From: Candidatus Zixiibacteriota bacterium
GTDB lineage: Bacteria > Zixibacteria > MSB-5A5 > JAABVY01
Direction: 5' to 3'
DNA length: 64,000 nt
Assembly: GCA_011056555.1 (NCBI GenBank)
Contig: DSEQ01000035.1
Span: 1 to 64,000 of the forward strand
Shown here in pieces: positions 8,741-17,420 of this stretch. Each line of letters starts with the position of its first letter. Position 1 is the stretch's first letter. Below the pieces are notes generated by a model. It was not told the origin of the DNA. It ran no database searches and worked only from the letters and a program-made list of their open reading frames with translations. The position numbers were made by a program, and so were the translations under genes.

Positions 8741-9904
8741 TTACGATTGGTAGAAGGGCGACATCATTCTGAGTTTCTCAATGGCCGCCTTCAAAGAATT
8801 TATTATGTAATCAATATCACCTGGATCGTTATCCTTGCCAAAAGAGAAACGTATAGCCGACTGCGCCAGTTCCGGAGGAACTCCCATGGCTGTAAGCACA
8901 TGTGAGGGTTCCAGAGCTCCCGAGGTACATGCCGAGCCGGAGGTCACTCCGATTCCCGTCATATCCAGATTCAGGATGATGGCCTCGCCCTCGGCCCCTT
9001 TGAAACACAAACTGACAGTGCCCTTAATACGATCATTCTCCGGCCCGTTAAATCTGACATCGGGAATCTCCGCCAAAACTCTCCGGCGGAATTCCTCGGC
9101 CATACCTGAAATCTTTCTATCGTTCTCCCGCATCTCGGCCCGGGCCAGTCCCATAGCTTTCCCATAACCGACGATCGCAGGGACATTTTCCGTACCGGCA
9201 CGCAGTCCGCGCTCATGATGTCCGCCGGTCTGCCAGCGCATGATTCTGGTGCCCTGCCGGACATACAGAATCCCGACGCCCTTGGGACCATAAATCTTAT
9301 GGCCCGAAGTGGACATCAACGAAATCGGAGTTTTCTTGAGATCTATCGGTATCTTGCCGGCCGCCTGCACAGCATCGGAGTGGAAAATCACTCCCTTCTC
9401 CGCACATATCCAGGCCAGTTCATCCATTCTCTGAATAGTCCCGACCTCATTGTTGGCGTACATGATCGATACCAGGATCGTATCCGATCGAATCGCTTTC
9501 CTCAAATCATCGGGATCGACAAAACCGTACTTGTCAACGGGAAGATAGGTCGCCTCGAAGCCATCCTCTTCCAGGAAAGCGAAAGATTCGAGGATTGCAT
9601 GATGCTCTATCTTTGATGTTATTATATGCCGGCCTTTACTTCTATGCTCATAAGCCGTTCCTTTCACGGCAAAATTATCGGATTCAGTTCCGCCCGAAGT
9701 AAAGAAGATCTCTTCCGGTAAACAGTTAAAAGCCCCGGCTATGATTTCCCGGGCCTCCTCAATACCTGCCTTAGCGTGCCTGCCGAACTGGTGCAGGCTG
9801 GATGCATTACCCCAGGCTTCAGTATAGTAAGGCAGCATAGCCTTTATTACTCGCGGGTCGGGAGGCGTGGTGCTGTTATGATCCAGATATATAAGCTTAT
9901 CCAA
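8741..9904 (-). CDS. Cysteine desulfurase (NifS/IscS type)
   Basis: A 387-residue PLP-dependent enzyme that removes sulfur from L-cysteine to give alanine and an enzyme persulfide. The PLP lysine is Lys203 in STSGHKIYGPKG. The persulfide cysteine is Cys326 in TSGSACTSGALEPSHVL, a loop of the class I (NifS/IscS) type. No IscU/NifU or other iron-sulfur scaffold gene is nearby, whereas mnmA directly follows, so its main clear client here is tRNA thiolation. It starts 2 bases after the Rrf2 gene stop and is surely co-transcribed with it. Confidence 0.95.
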   Translation of the reverse strand: MDKLIYLDHNSTTPPDPRVIKAMLPYYTEAWGNASSLHQFGRHAKAGIEEAREIIAGAFNCLPEEIFFTSGGTESDNFAVKGTAYEHRSKGRHIITSKIEHHAILESFAFLEEDGFEATYLPVDKYGFVDPDDLRKAIRSDTILVSIMYANNEVGTIQRMDELAWICAEKGVIFHSDAVQAAGKIPIDLKKTPISLMSTSGHKIYGPKGVGILYVRQGTRIMRWQTGGHHERGLRAGTENVPAIVGYGKAMGLARAEMRENDRKISGMAEEFRRRVLAEIPDVRFNGPENDRIKGTVSLCFKGAEGEAIILNLDMTGIGVTSGSACTSGALEPSHVLTAMGVPPELAQSAIRFSFGKDNDPGDIDYIINSLKAAIEKLRMMSPFYQS

Positions 9905-9906
9905 TA

Positions 9907-10365
9907 TCAGGCCTCCGTTTCAATGCCTTCTTTCATTCTCATTTTCTTCTTTTTGAAATCATCAAGCAGATCGGCCAATGAGGTACCGTAGAGCTTTTCA
10001 TTCAGCGAGGCTTTTAAATCGTCCCAGAAAGAAATGGCCATACAGTTTTCAGGACCGATGCAGGTCGAGTGGCCGTCACTGGTAGCCTTGCAATCAGTAA
10101 ACTCGATCGGGCCATCGAGACATTCGATGATATCTCCGACTGAAATATCCTCCGGGTCCTTTGCCAGAAAGTATCCGCCCTGGGCCCCCCTGACCGATTT
10201 CACAAACCCCTTATGCTTGAGCCGGAAGAAGAGCTGCTCCAGGTAAGGGATGGTAATTCTCTGTTTCTGGGATATTTCCTTGGTGGAAACAGGCTTATCG
10301 CCTGAACTCCGGGCCAGCTCCAGGACCGCCCTTAAACCGTATCTGCCTTTGGTTGAAATTTGCAT
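9907..10365 (-). CDS. Rrf2-family transcriptional regulator
   Basis: A 152-residue winged-helix regulator of the IscR/CymR/NsrR family. The true start is the ATG at 10365 (MQISTKGRYGLRAVLELA is the conserved Rrf2 beginning); the frame stays open upstream but runs through the promoter. The DNA-binding helix-turn-helix lies at about residues 25-60, ending RGAQGGYFLAK. Three cysteines, Cys92, Cys102 and Cys108, sit where IscR holds its cluster, but the spacing is x9 then x5 rather than IscR's x5/x5. An iron-sulfur cluster is therefore possible but not certain. It heads the operon with cysteine desulfurase and mnmA and probably senses sulfur or cluster status. Confidence 0.92.
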   Translation of the reverse strand: MQISTKGRYGLRAVLELARSSGDKPVSTKEISQKQRITIPYLEQLFFRLKHKGFVKSVRGAQGGYFLAKDPEDISVGDIIECLDGPIEFTDCKATSDGHSTCIGPENCMAISFWDDLKASLNEKLYGTSLADLLDDFKKKKMRMKEGIETEA

Positions 10366-10411
10366 CACAATACACTCTTTTATTTTTAAATTAAAATCAA
10401 TTTCGAACCCC

Positions 10412-10439
10412 AATATACAAATTAAACAAAATTTGTAAA
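10412..10439 (-). promoter_or_regulatory. Promoter of the Rrf2-desulfurase-mnmA operon
   Basis: On the minus strand TTTACA (10434-10439) is followed after 16 bases by TATATT (10412-10417). The predicted start near 10405 leaves about a 40-base leader before the Rrf2 ATG at 10365. Confidence 0.65.
10416..10437. promoter_or_regulatory. Palindromic operator between -35 and -10 (candidate Rrf2 site)
   Basis: An 8-base perfect inverted repeat, TACAAATT (10416-10423) and AATTTGTA (10430-10437), separated by AAACAA, fills the space between the promoter hexamers. A dimeric regulator bound here would block RNA polymerase. Rrf2 proteins commonly autoregulate, so the adjacent regulator is the natural candidate; this link is inference. 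Confidence 0.55.
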
Positions 10440-10462
10440 GATTTGTTCTTCGACAAAAACTC

Positions 10463-11224
10463 CTATTTTCTACGTTTGTAAGCCCTTGAAACACCGGAAA
10501 AATCTTCAAAAATCTTCGCCGACACCTCTGAATCCGGCACAACTTCAGGATGCCACTGGACTGTCAGGATATAATTATCGTCCGCACCCTCCAGCGCTTC
10601 AACAACCCCGTCAGGCGCAACTGCCGCGACCCTCAGGCCCTCGGGAATACGCCTTAAAATCTGGTGATGAGCTGAATTCACGGTGGTCGACTTTTTTCCA
10701 AGCAGCGCGGATAATCTGGAGTCGGGAATAATCTCAATTTCATGTGTGTTGGAAAAATCGCGTTCCTGCGTCTGGCGATGATCGATTGTCCGTTCCTCCC
10801 GATCGTCAAGGTCCTGGTAAAGCGAACCTCCAAAAACGACATTTATGGCTTGATGTCCCCTGCAGATACCTAAAATCGGCATCTTCCTTGAAACCGCCTT
10901 GAATATCATCTCACGTTCGAAGTAATCCCTGCGGGTATGGGTCGCGCCGGTCTTTTCTGATTTGCCCTGACCATAAAGCCCCGGGGTGAGGTCCTCACCG
11001 CCCACCAGCATCAAGCCATCGATAAGCTCGATATAGTAATCGGTATGTTCTATGTGGGGGGTGTTGGGCATTGGAATTATCACCAGGCCACATTCCTCGA
11101 GCGCCTCGTAATACTGCTGTTTCAGAAATTCGAATCTATAGTCTGGATATATTTGAGGATCGTGATCTTCCATGGTCAGGCCCATCGTGACCCCCACAAC
11201 CGGTTTTGAAAGATCATGCTGCAT
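10463..11224 (-). CDS. Gamma-glutamyl-gamma-aminobutyrate hydrolase-family protein (class I GATase fold)
   Basis: A 253-residue cytosolic hydrolase of the PuuD/peptidase C26 group. The nucleophile elbow ILGICRGHQAINVVFGG gives Cys121, and the triad His-Glu is in QWHPE near residue 230. Members split gamma-glutamyl amide bonds, for example gamma-glutamyl-GABA in putrescine breakdown; no other putrescine genes are present, so the substrate is open. It lies upstream of the Rrf2 operon, separated by a 97-base gap that holds a promoter. Confidence 0.88.
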   Translation of the reverse strand: MQHDLSKPVVGVTMGLTMEDHDPQIYPDYRFEFLKQQYYEALEECGLVIIPMPNTPHIEHTDYYIELIDGLMLVGGEDLTPGLYGQGKSEKTGATHTRRDYFEREMIFKAVSRKMPILGICRGHQAINVVFGGSLYQDLDDREERTIDHRQTQERDFSNTHEIEIIPDSRLSALLGKKSTTVNSAHHQILRRIPEGLRVAAVAPDGVVEALEGADDNYILTVQWHPEVVPDSEVSAKIFEDFSGVSRAYKRRK

Positions 11225-11250
11225 TACCTGTAACCATCCCTCTTAATTAA

Positions 11251-13143
11251 CTAAAAAGCATACAGTATTGAAATATGAAAGCGGCCTCCGCCGTCAACGG
11301 GCTTCCATGCAATTCGCTGACCGTAATCCAGGCGAATGGGCCCCAGGGGCGATATATACTGCAATCCCGCGCCTGCTGAGGCGAGGAGGTCTTTGAACCG
11401 AAAATCGTCTCCCCTGCGCCAGTTATTTCCCGCATCGAGAAATAATGAAAACCAGAATTTGCCAAGCAGGTTCCTGCGATACTCATGATTCATAAGAAGA
11501 TAGAATTTCCCGCCGATCGGTTCTCCCTCGGAATTGGTCGGGCCGATAGAATTTTCCTTGTATCCGCGGATGGTATTGGCCCCGCCGATGTAGAAAAGGT
11601 CCGGGCTGGGGATATAACCATCTGTCTCGAAGCTATGCGCCCATCCGCTCTTAATCCTGAAGGCATAGACGGCCCAGCGTGAGGTACTCAGGTAACGGGA
11701 CCATTCGCCCACAGCCTTATAAAAGTTCTTGTCGCCTCCCAGGAATTTTCCATAAAAGCGGGTTGTCAGCCTGGTAATGGAGCCCTGGCGGGGCACGAAG
11801 ATATTCAGGCGCGAATCCCGCTCAAAAATGGTCCAGAGACTCCTGCTGGCCTGTATCTCCTCATCCCGCTTGAACTGGGTCAGTGAATCTTCCGAGATAC
11901 CATCAATATCAATGCTTTCGAATTCGAATCCGGTGCGGATGTCGATGTAATCACCAATTTCCTTGAATGTACCGATATTAAAAGCATATGTCTCGGTCTT
12001 AATATTTTGCTCTGTTCGCCTCAGCTTCGGCTCCCATTCCAGAGAGAGATCCAGCGGCATTCTGATTCCGAATGGCCAGGGCTCGATGTAATACAAGCCA
12101 AATCTCTCTTCAATTATCCTCCATCCGGAAACAACTTGAAATCTGGTAGTTGGTTCGAATCTCAGATGACGTCCCATACCGGAAATATTTCTGCTGCCTA
12201 CTTCAAGTCCCAGATCCCATACCAGGTCATAGGTCGAGTCCTGGGCCGCACCTGTTCTTATCCTGATAAAACGGGGCTTTTTCTCGGTACAGGTTATGGT
12301 CAGGTCGGGAGATGTATTGATTGAATCCCCGTTTATATTGGTGGTGAAATCGACATAGGTAAAAAGCCCGGTGGAATAGATCCTCTGGCGGCTGTCTATC
12401 AGCTCTTCACGGCTGTAAACATCTCCTTTCTCAAACAGCAGTTCACGCCTTACCACGCGCGAGCTGGAATACTCGAGGCTGTCGATATGGATTTCGCCAA
12501 ATACGGTCAGCGGCCCGGGGTCAATCCGGAAATGGACGATCTGACGGGTGGAATCGCTGGGCAGAGGCTGCAGGTTGTAATTCACCTTTCGATACGGACG
12601 GCCGTCATCGGCGTAAACCTTCTCGATTTCATTTACGATTCGATTCAGCCGATATGGATTCAAAACATCTCCGGGCTTCAATTCACCGACGATCTTCTGC
12701 ACAGGTTTGGTCCTGTATCCCAGGTCCTCGGGGACGGTGGCTGTATCTATAAAATATTGGGGACCCTCCGTGATATTGATTATGACAATTGCCCCGCTGT
12801 CCTTGCCAACCTCGTACTCGAAATTGAATTTTATATCCCGGAAGCCGCTGCGCCTGTACAGGTAATTCAAAGCCGCGCTGTTGAGCTGCTCGCTGTTTTT
12901 CCTGAGATGGTTTTTTCCTTTCAATCCGAGCTTCTGAAAAAAGCCCTGCTCTTTGGTGGCAATAGCCTCCTTGATCTTGTCAGTTGAGATTTCATCGTTC
13001 CCGTTGATGACCACTTCCCTGATGACCGGCTTTTTGGCGAGCCACTTCTCCATATTGTTGCGGGCCGAGAGATCGAAAGCCGTCAGAAAACTCAAAAGCA
13101 GTATGAAATTTATAACCCTGTAAAACTTCACTAAAAATTCCAA
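11251..13143 (-). CDS. TamA/BamA-like outer-membrane assembly protein (Omp85)
   Basis: A 630-residue Omp85-family protein. A signal peptide (about residues 1-27) is followed by POTRA domains (about 38-290) and a C-terminal 16-strand barrel ending in Phe (ISILYAF). The IRGY motif (in NTIRGYKEN) is the conserved lid-loop element of Omp85 barrels. It starts inside the last 13 bases of the tamB gene. Adjacency to TamB makes TamA the most likely identity, with a role in inserting or moving outer-membrane proteins and lipids. BamA itself is usually about 800 residues with five POTRA domains, so the shorter length also favours TamA. Confidence 0.87.
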   Translation of the reverse strand: MEFLVKFYRVINFILLLSFLTAFDLSARNNMEKWLAKKPVIREVVINGNDEISTDKIKEAIATKEQGFFQKLGLKGKNHLRKNSEQLNSAALNYLYRRSGFRDIKFNFEYEVGKDSGAIVIINITEGPQYFIDTATVPEDLGYRTKPVQKIVGELKPGDVLNPYRLNRIVNEIEKVYADDGRPYRKVNYNLQPLPSDSTRQIVHFRIDPGPLTVFGEIHIDSLEYSSSRVVRRELLFEKGDVYSREELIDSRQRIYSTGLFTYVDFTTNINGDSINTSPDLTITCTEKKPRFIRIRTGAAQDSTYDLVWDLGLEVGSRNISGMGRHLRFEPTTRFQVVSGWRIIEERFGLYYIEPWPFGIRMPLDLSLEWEPKLRRTEQNIKTETYAFNIGTFKEIGDYIDIRTGFEFESIDIDGISEDSLTQFKRDEEIQASRSLWTIFERDSRLNIFVPRQGSITRLTTRFYGKFLGGDKNFYKAVGEWSRYLSTSRWAVYAFRIKSGWAHSFETDGYIPSPDLFYIGGANTIRGYKENSIGPTNSEGEPIGGKFYLLMNHEYRRNLLGKFWFSLFLDAGNNWRRGDDFRFKDLLASAGAGLQYISPLGPIRLDYGQRIAWKPVDGGGRFHISILYAF

Positions 13144-16100
13144 TCCAGGTTAACATTGAGATGATACAGGTTTTCTTCGTCGCGATGCCCCGAGAGGTAG
13201 AAATGCCTGGAGAATCTATATTCGAATCCGACTTCATGGGCGCGGCTGAAGTCAAGCTGAGTGGTACCGTAAATGAACAGGCCCGGGGTAGTATACATAC
13301 CTACCTTCAGGCGGGATTGCTGCAGGCTCAACTCTTCCCCCTCGTAAGCGGGGTCGAGTTCCACCACATCCAGGCCGATTTGCTGGCCGAAGTAGCGCGA
13401 TAATCTTCCCAGCGCGAAATCGGTTATACCTTCTGTTATTCTCTGGCCAAACGCTGTTGAGGCGCCTTCACCTTCCTGACCCTGAACTCTTTGGAAGGTC
13501 ATGTATTCATAAAATTGATTCTCGCTGACCTGCGAACCTTCCGCGGCGCCCAGATTCGGTTCCTGCAATGTTCCGGAGATCAGTATACGCGCGGTCAGCC
13601 TTTCCCCCTGGGCCATCATATAGGTTTCCACGACTATGTTGAGACGGGGATTGAATTCTTCAATATCATCAAAGATCAATTCGCCGCCTTCCAGAATTTC
13701 AAACCTCTGGCCGAAAAGATTGTATTCGCCCCTGATGGTCTCCATCCGGCCGTAGAAATTGGTAAAGTTCCCCTGCTTGAAGACACGCAGATCACCGCTC
13801 AATTCGACAGTGAAATCCGGCCCCTCGACTATTATGTTCGAGGGTGCGGTTATATCGATAATATAGTTGAAAGCGCTTCCAGTATCGGAGGCCTCGATTG
13901 CGCCGCTTTCTATTTCCGGGGCCAGCGGTTCGGCATACAGCAATGAGGCAAGCTTAACGGAGCCGGTTGCGGTAATGGTATCCTGCCCCTTCACATTAAT
14001 ATCCGCCTCATCAATAACCGCGCTGACCTCGCCCAGATCATACTTGATCGGAAAATCGTCCGCAGTGACATTAATATCTATGGTCGGGCTGAGAAGATCA
14101 TCAAAAGTGAGAGTGCCGGAAGCCTGCGCAATTCGCTTTTTACTCCCGTTTTTCCTCGTGGTTACTATTTTTTCTATTACTACATTGCGTCCCTCGAAGG
14201 AGATGTCGGCATTGACATTTTCAAGCGGATCCTGGAGGTAATAGACCTTTATCCTGCCGCCCCGCAAATAATAATGTCCCGAAAAGGCCGGGTCGTTGGG
14301 AGTGCCCCCTACCTTCAAGTCGAGCGCATTGTCACCTTCCATCCATTCAATATCCGGCAAAACTACCGGGAGAAGATAGTAGCTGGTCACCCTTGACCCG
14401 ACTTCCAGGTCGATCTTCTCATCAGGTATGAGACGGTCCTCGACATCGGTGAAAGCCAGATCGTATGGAATGGTGCCCGTAACCCTCATCATATTGCTGT
14501 CGCCTTCCAGATACAGGCTGTCAACCGATATCAGGGAATTGCTGTAACTGATATCGAAGTACATGTTTCCGAGCCGGTTGCCATATACCTCAAGAGAATC
14601 AACCGTGCCCTGAATCATAAACTGCGGATCTTGAAGCGTGCCTGACATGCTGGCGTCGAAGCCGAATATACCCGCAAGTTCCTCGGCGGGGATATAAAAA
14701 TCAAAGATCGGTTCAAGGTTCAGATTTGAGCAACTGAAGCCGAAATCCATACCGCCATTTTGAAAGTATCCGCCCTCAGCCTCGAGCATTCCACGGTTTG
14801 TCTCCAGCTTCAAGGAACGCAGTAAAACTGCGCTGTCGCTGTAGGCGATGCTGATTGTATCTCTATTGACGAAGCTGAATGTGTCCAGCTCCAGGTTCAT
14901 TACCGGGAGACTGATCCGGGTCAGGGTGTCGGTGAATTCAAGGTTCACAGCCAGGCGGCCGTTGAGGCGCTCTGAATAAATCCGAATCGTGTCCATAACC
15001 ATCAGATTAGAATCAAAAACGACCTCTGAAAAAATGCTGTCGCCTTTGTATTCGCCGTAGTGGAATGTTCCGCTCCAGACTCGCATCTTTCCGTCGAGCT
15101 TTGCGGCGAAGGTCCTCAGGTTGAGGTCCAGATCGACACTGTCACTCAGCATGCCATAAGCATTAAGTGAGTCGGAACTGAATTCTGCATTTAAGTGAGG
15201 ATTATCGACCGGCCCGTAAAAATTAAAATCACCGTTGCCGCTGCCCGAGATATCCATGTCCTGCAGATTAATAAGCGCCATCAAAGGATCGAGATTCTCG
15301 AACTCCCCATGACCGCTGATATCTATTGTCCCCTCGTAATCGATCACCCCGCTTGCGGTAATTTTGGCCCGTTCCTTCAAAACTGTCAGGGGCTCATCAA
15401 AAACAATCGAGTCCATATATACCCTTGCGTAGCCATAAACTGAGTCGAACTCATAGACATCGAAATATCCGCTGTCCAGGTACACCTTGAATGCCATCTC
15501 CAGGTCCTCCTCGGAGAAACTGCGGCCGTCGAGGGTCAACTCACCCGTAAAGGAAGTCTCGAATGTGTTTTCTATGAGGCTGTTCAGATTGAAATCCTGC
15601 ATACGTCCGGAAAAGATATATTCGTTGGGACTTGATCCCAGGTCAAGATAGGCGTTTCCCTGCAGGGTCGAATTGAGCGCGCCCCCCTGTAAATTGGTGA
15701 AGAATAGTTGATTGCTGTTAAATTCAACTTCCGTGGTGATTTGACTCAGGTGGTTGCCGAACAGATCGCCATTTAGAGCGATGTCGCCGTTAACATGATC
15801 GGCCTTGCCCCAGACCTCCCCCTGGATGTCCAGAAAACCTTCCAGTTCTGCATCCAGAAGCGCACCAATCTGCGCCAGATCGAAATGAGACCGGTACAGA
15901 TCGGCGTTATACTCCAGACTGTCCAGATCAGTCAATCGGGCAGACAGTAACACTTCTGATTCAACCGCTCTTACATAAGCGGAATCCGCCAGCAGGATCG
16001 TATCAGCATGGACAAAATGTCCTCTGAGTTCTTCCACGGCCCTGTCTATTATAGACAGATTTACGCTGGAGCTGTCGATCCTCAGGTGTATGGAGTCCTC

Positions 16101-16631
16101 GCCCATATCGATAAAACTGAAAAGCTGCAGGCTGTCAAATATAAGCGGCTCTTCCCGGTCGAAATGTTTTAAAGATGCTGATCTGATTATCAGTTCCTCG
16201 ATTTTAAACTGCGGCCGCCCGTTTTCCTCATCCTCTCCGCCATTTCCCTCGAATTGCCTTAACAGATCGGAACGCAATCCGATTTCCGGATGATCCAGCA
16301 CGGCCCTGCTCAGAATCCATCTGCCACGCCAGATATCGGTGAGAGAGTAACTCAGGTCCAGCTTCTCTATACGGGCCACCTGAAATAAGGTATCTTCGCT
16401 GTCATAGTGGATGAGGAGGTCTTTGACGGTAATGCCTGAGATTAATGAGCCCCCCAAATCTCCGACAGAAAGCTGGAGATTATATTTATTTCCGAGCGAA
16501 CCCTGGAATATCTTCACCGCCAGACGTTCAAGCAGGGTTGTCTGAGTAGCGAGAATATACAAGAGCAATATGAGAAGCAGAAAGACTACCAGAACTCTGA
16601 GCGGGGCTTTAAAATGCTTCAGTATTTTCAT
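13131..16631 (-). CDS. tamB: TamB-like translocation/assembly module protein
   Basis: An 1166-residue inner-membrane-anchored periplasm-spanning protein. One membrane segment lies near residues 11-29 (VLVVFLLLILLLYILATQT), followed by a long repeat-rich beta taco. The C-terminal DUF490/TamB domain contains PRLNIVVETYMMAQGERLTA and LILISGTLQEPNL-like segments and ends FYLSGHRDEENLYHLNVNLDWNF-type strands, which would plug into the TamA barrel. It overlaps the upstream carboxymuconolactone-decarboxylase-like gene by 4 bases and tamA by 13 bases, so all three are translationally coupled. Confidence 0.9.
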   Translation of the reverse strand: MKILKHFKAPLRVLVVFLLLILLLYILATQTTLLERLAVKIFQGSLGNKYNLQLSVGDLGGSLISGITVKDLLIHYDSEDTLFQVARIEKLDLSYSLTDIWRGRWILSRAVLDHPEIGLRSDLLRQFEGNGGEDEENGRPQFKIEELIIRSASLKHFDREEPLIFDSLQLFSFIDMGEDSIHLRIDSSSVNLSIIDRAVEELRGHFVHADTILLADSAYVRAVESEVLLSARLTDLDSLEYNADLYRSHFDLAQIGALLDAELEGFLDIQGEVWGKADHVNGDIALNGDLFGNHLSQITTEVEFNSNQLFFTNLQGGALNSTLQGNAYLDLGSSPNEYIFSGRMQDFNLNSLIENTFETSFTGELTLDGRSFSEEDLEMAFKVYLDSGYFDVYEFDSVYGYARVYMDSIVFDEPLTVLKERAKITASGVIDYEGTIDISGHGEFENLDPLMALINLQDMDISGSGNGDFNFYGPVDNPHLNAEFSSDSLNAYGMLSDSVDLDLNLRTFAAKLDGKMRVWSGTFHYGEYKGDSIFSEVVFDSNLMVMDTIRIYSERLNGRLAVNLEFTDTLTRISLPVMNLELDTFSFVNRDTISIAYSDSAVLLRSLKLETNRGMLEAEGGYFQNGGMDFGFSCSNLNLEPIFDFYIPAEELAGIFGFDASMSGTLQDPQFMIQGTVDSLEVYGNRLGNMYFDISYSNSLISVDSLYLEGDSNMMRVTGTIPYDLAFTDVEDRLIPDEKIDLEVGSRVTSYYLLPVVLPDIEWMEGDNALDLKVGGTPNDPAFSGHYYLRGGRIKVYYLQDPLENVNADISFEGRNVVIEKIVTTRKNGSKKRIAQASGTLTFDDLLSPTIDINVTADDFPIKYDLGEVSAVIDEADINVKGQDTITATGSVKLASLLYAEPLAPEIESGAIEASDTGSAFNYIIDITAPSNIIVEGPDFTVELSGDLRVFKQGNFTNFYGRMETIRGEYNLFGQRFEILEGGELIFDDIEEFNPRLNIVVETYMMAQGERLTARILISGTLQEPNLGAAEGSQVSENQFYEYMTFQRVQGQEGEGASTAFGQRITEGITDFALGRLSRYFGQQIGLDVVELDPAYEGEELSLQQSRLKVGMYTTPGLFIYGTTQLDFSRAHEVGFEYRFSRHFYLSGHRDEENLYHLNVNLDWNF

Positions 16632-17257
16632 TCCTCGAAGATCGTGTTAAAAAGTTTCAGCCCTCTATTCAATTTACTTTTAGCGCAGAACTGACCCGCA
16701 ATCTCGAGGGTCTCCTTGATATCCCGTTTGCCTGCGCCAAGGTTCTTAGCTCCGCGCATATGCGAATGAAGCTGGTTCAAATCTGAGGTTACCAGCAAAA
16801 TGGCAACGATACAGAGCTCCCGGACAACGCCGGCCAGAACTCCTCTGGCAAGAACCTTGCCATATCCTTCTACAATCATCCACTCAGATAATTCCGGAGA
16901 AATTTCGCCTACCCTGTCCAAAAGTCGTTCAAATTTTTTGCCGTACACCTTTTCGCACAGGACGATCCCTCTTATCTTCCATTCCGACCAGTATCGGAAG
17001 GAGTAATTCAATTTGGAAGGCTGGAAGTCCTTGTCGCAGGCATCCCGGAAGACCTTCATGCCCTCCAGTGCTTTGGGATACCCCAGAAAGAGATAGGACT
17101 GCAGAATGACTTCGTAGATTCTCGAGATTGGGACTCTATCTGATAATGCTTCGCGGATCAGATGCTTCAGCAGCCTCCACTTGCCGGCCGCCACACAGGC
17201 CGAGATGCTGACCAGGAACCTGCTGGTCTGAGTGAGCCCGTCTTTAAATGCTGTAAT
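16628..17257 (-). CDS. Carboxymuconolactone decarboxylase/AhpD-like protein, probable ATT start
   Basis: A helical protein of the carboxymuconolactone decarboxylase/AhpD-like fold. The family-like stretch SACVAAGKWRLLKHLIREAL followed by RIYEVILQSYLFLGYPKAL is clear. The first standard start (GTG at 17194, 188 residues) would cut off the first conserved helix (SRFLVSISACV), which reads on upstream in frame. The only sensible upstream starts are ATT at 17257 (209 residues), with GAGG six bases before it, and CTG at 17215. The AhpD CxxC pair is not seen, so peroxidase function is doubtful. The stop overlaps the tamB start by 4 bases. Confidence 0.7.
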   Translation of the reverse strand: MTAFKDGLTQTSRFLVSISACVAAGKWRLLKHLIREALSDRVPISRIYEVILQSYLFLGYPKALEGMKVFRDACDKDFQPSKLNYSFRYWSEWKIRGIVLCEKVYGKKFERLLDRVGEISPELSEWMIVEGYGKVLARGVLAGVVRELCIVAILLVTSDLNQLHSHMRGAKNLGAGKRDIKETLEIAGQFCAKSKLNRGLKLFNTIFEE

Positions 17258-17297
17258 CTTGAGCCTCGCTTTCTAAGTCGACAAATCATTATCAGCT

Positions 17298-17327
17298 AAT
17301 ATATTGCAATGCTATCGATTTTGTCAA
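17298..17327 (-). promoter_or_regulatory. Promoter of the CMD-like/tamB/tamA operon
   Basis: On the minus strand TTGACA (17322-17327) and TATATT (17298-17303) are 18 bases apart. Predicted start near 17291 gives a leader of about 34 bases to the ATT at 17257, which supports that start over the GTG at 17194. Confidence 0.6.
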
Positions 17328-17420
17328 CCATCAAAACGGACAGCGGGTCACGACGATCTATAATTTGAACTGGAAATTGATGGTCTGTGATTTAAAATCC
17401 CGTTACAGCCCCCACTTTTT

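Noticed and set aside
10366-10542. Longer form of the Rrf2 gene
   Set aside because: The extra 59 residues are read through the promoter and operator, and the conserved family start is at 10365.
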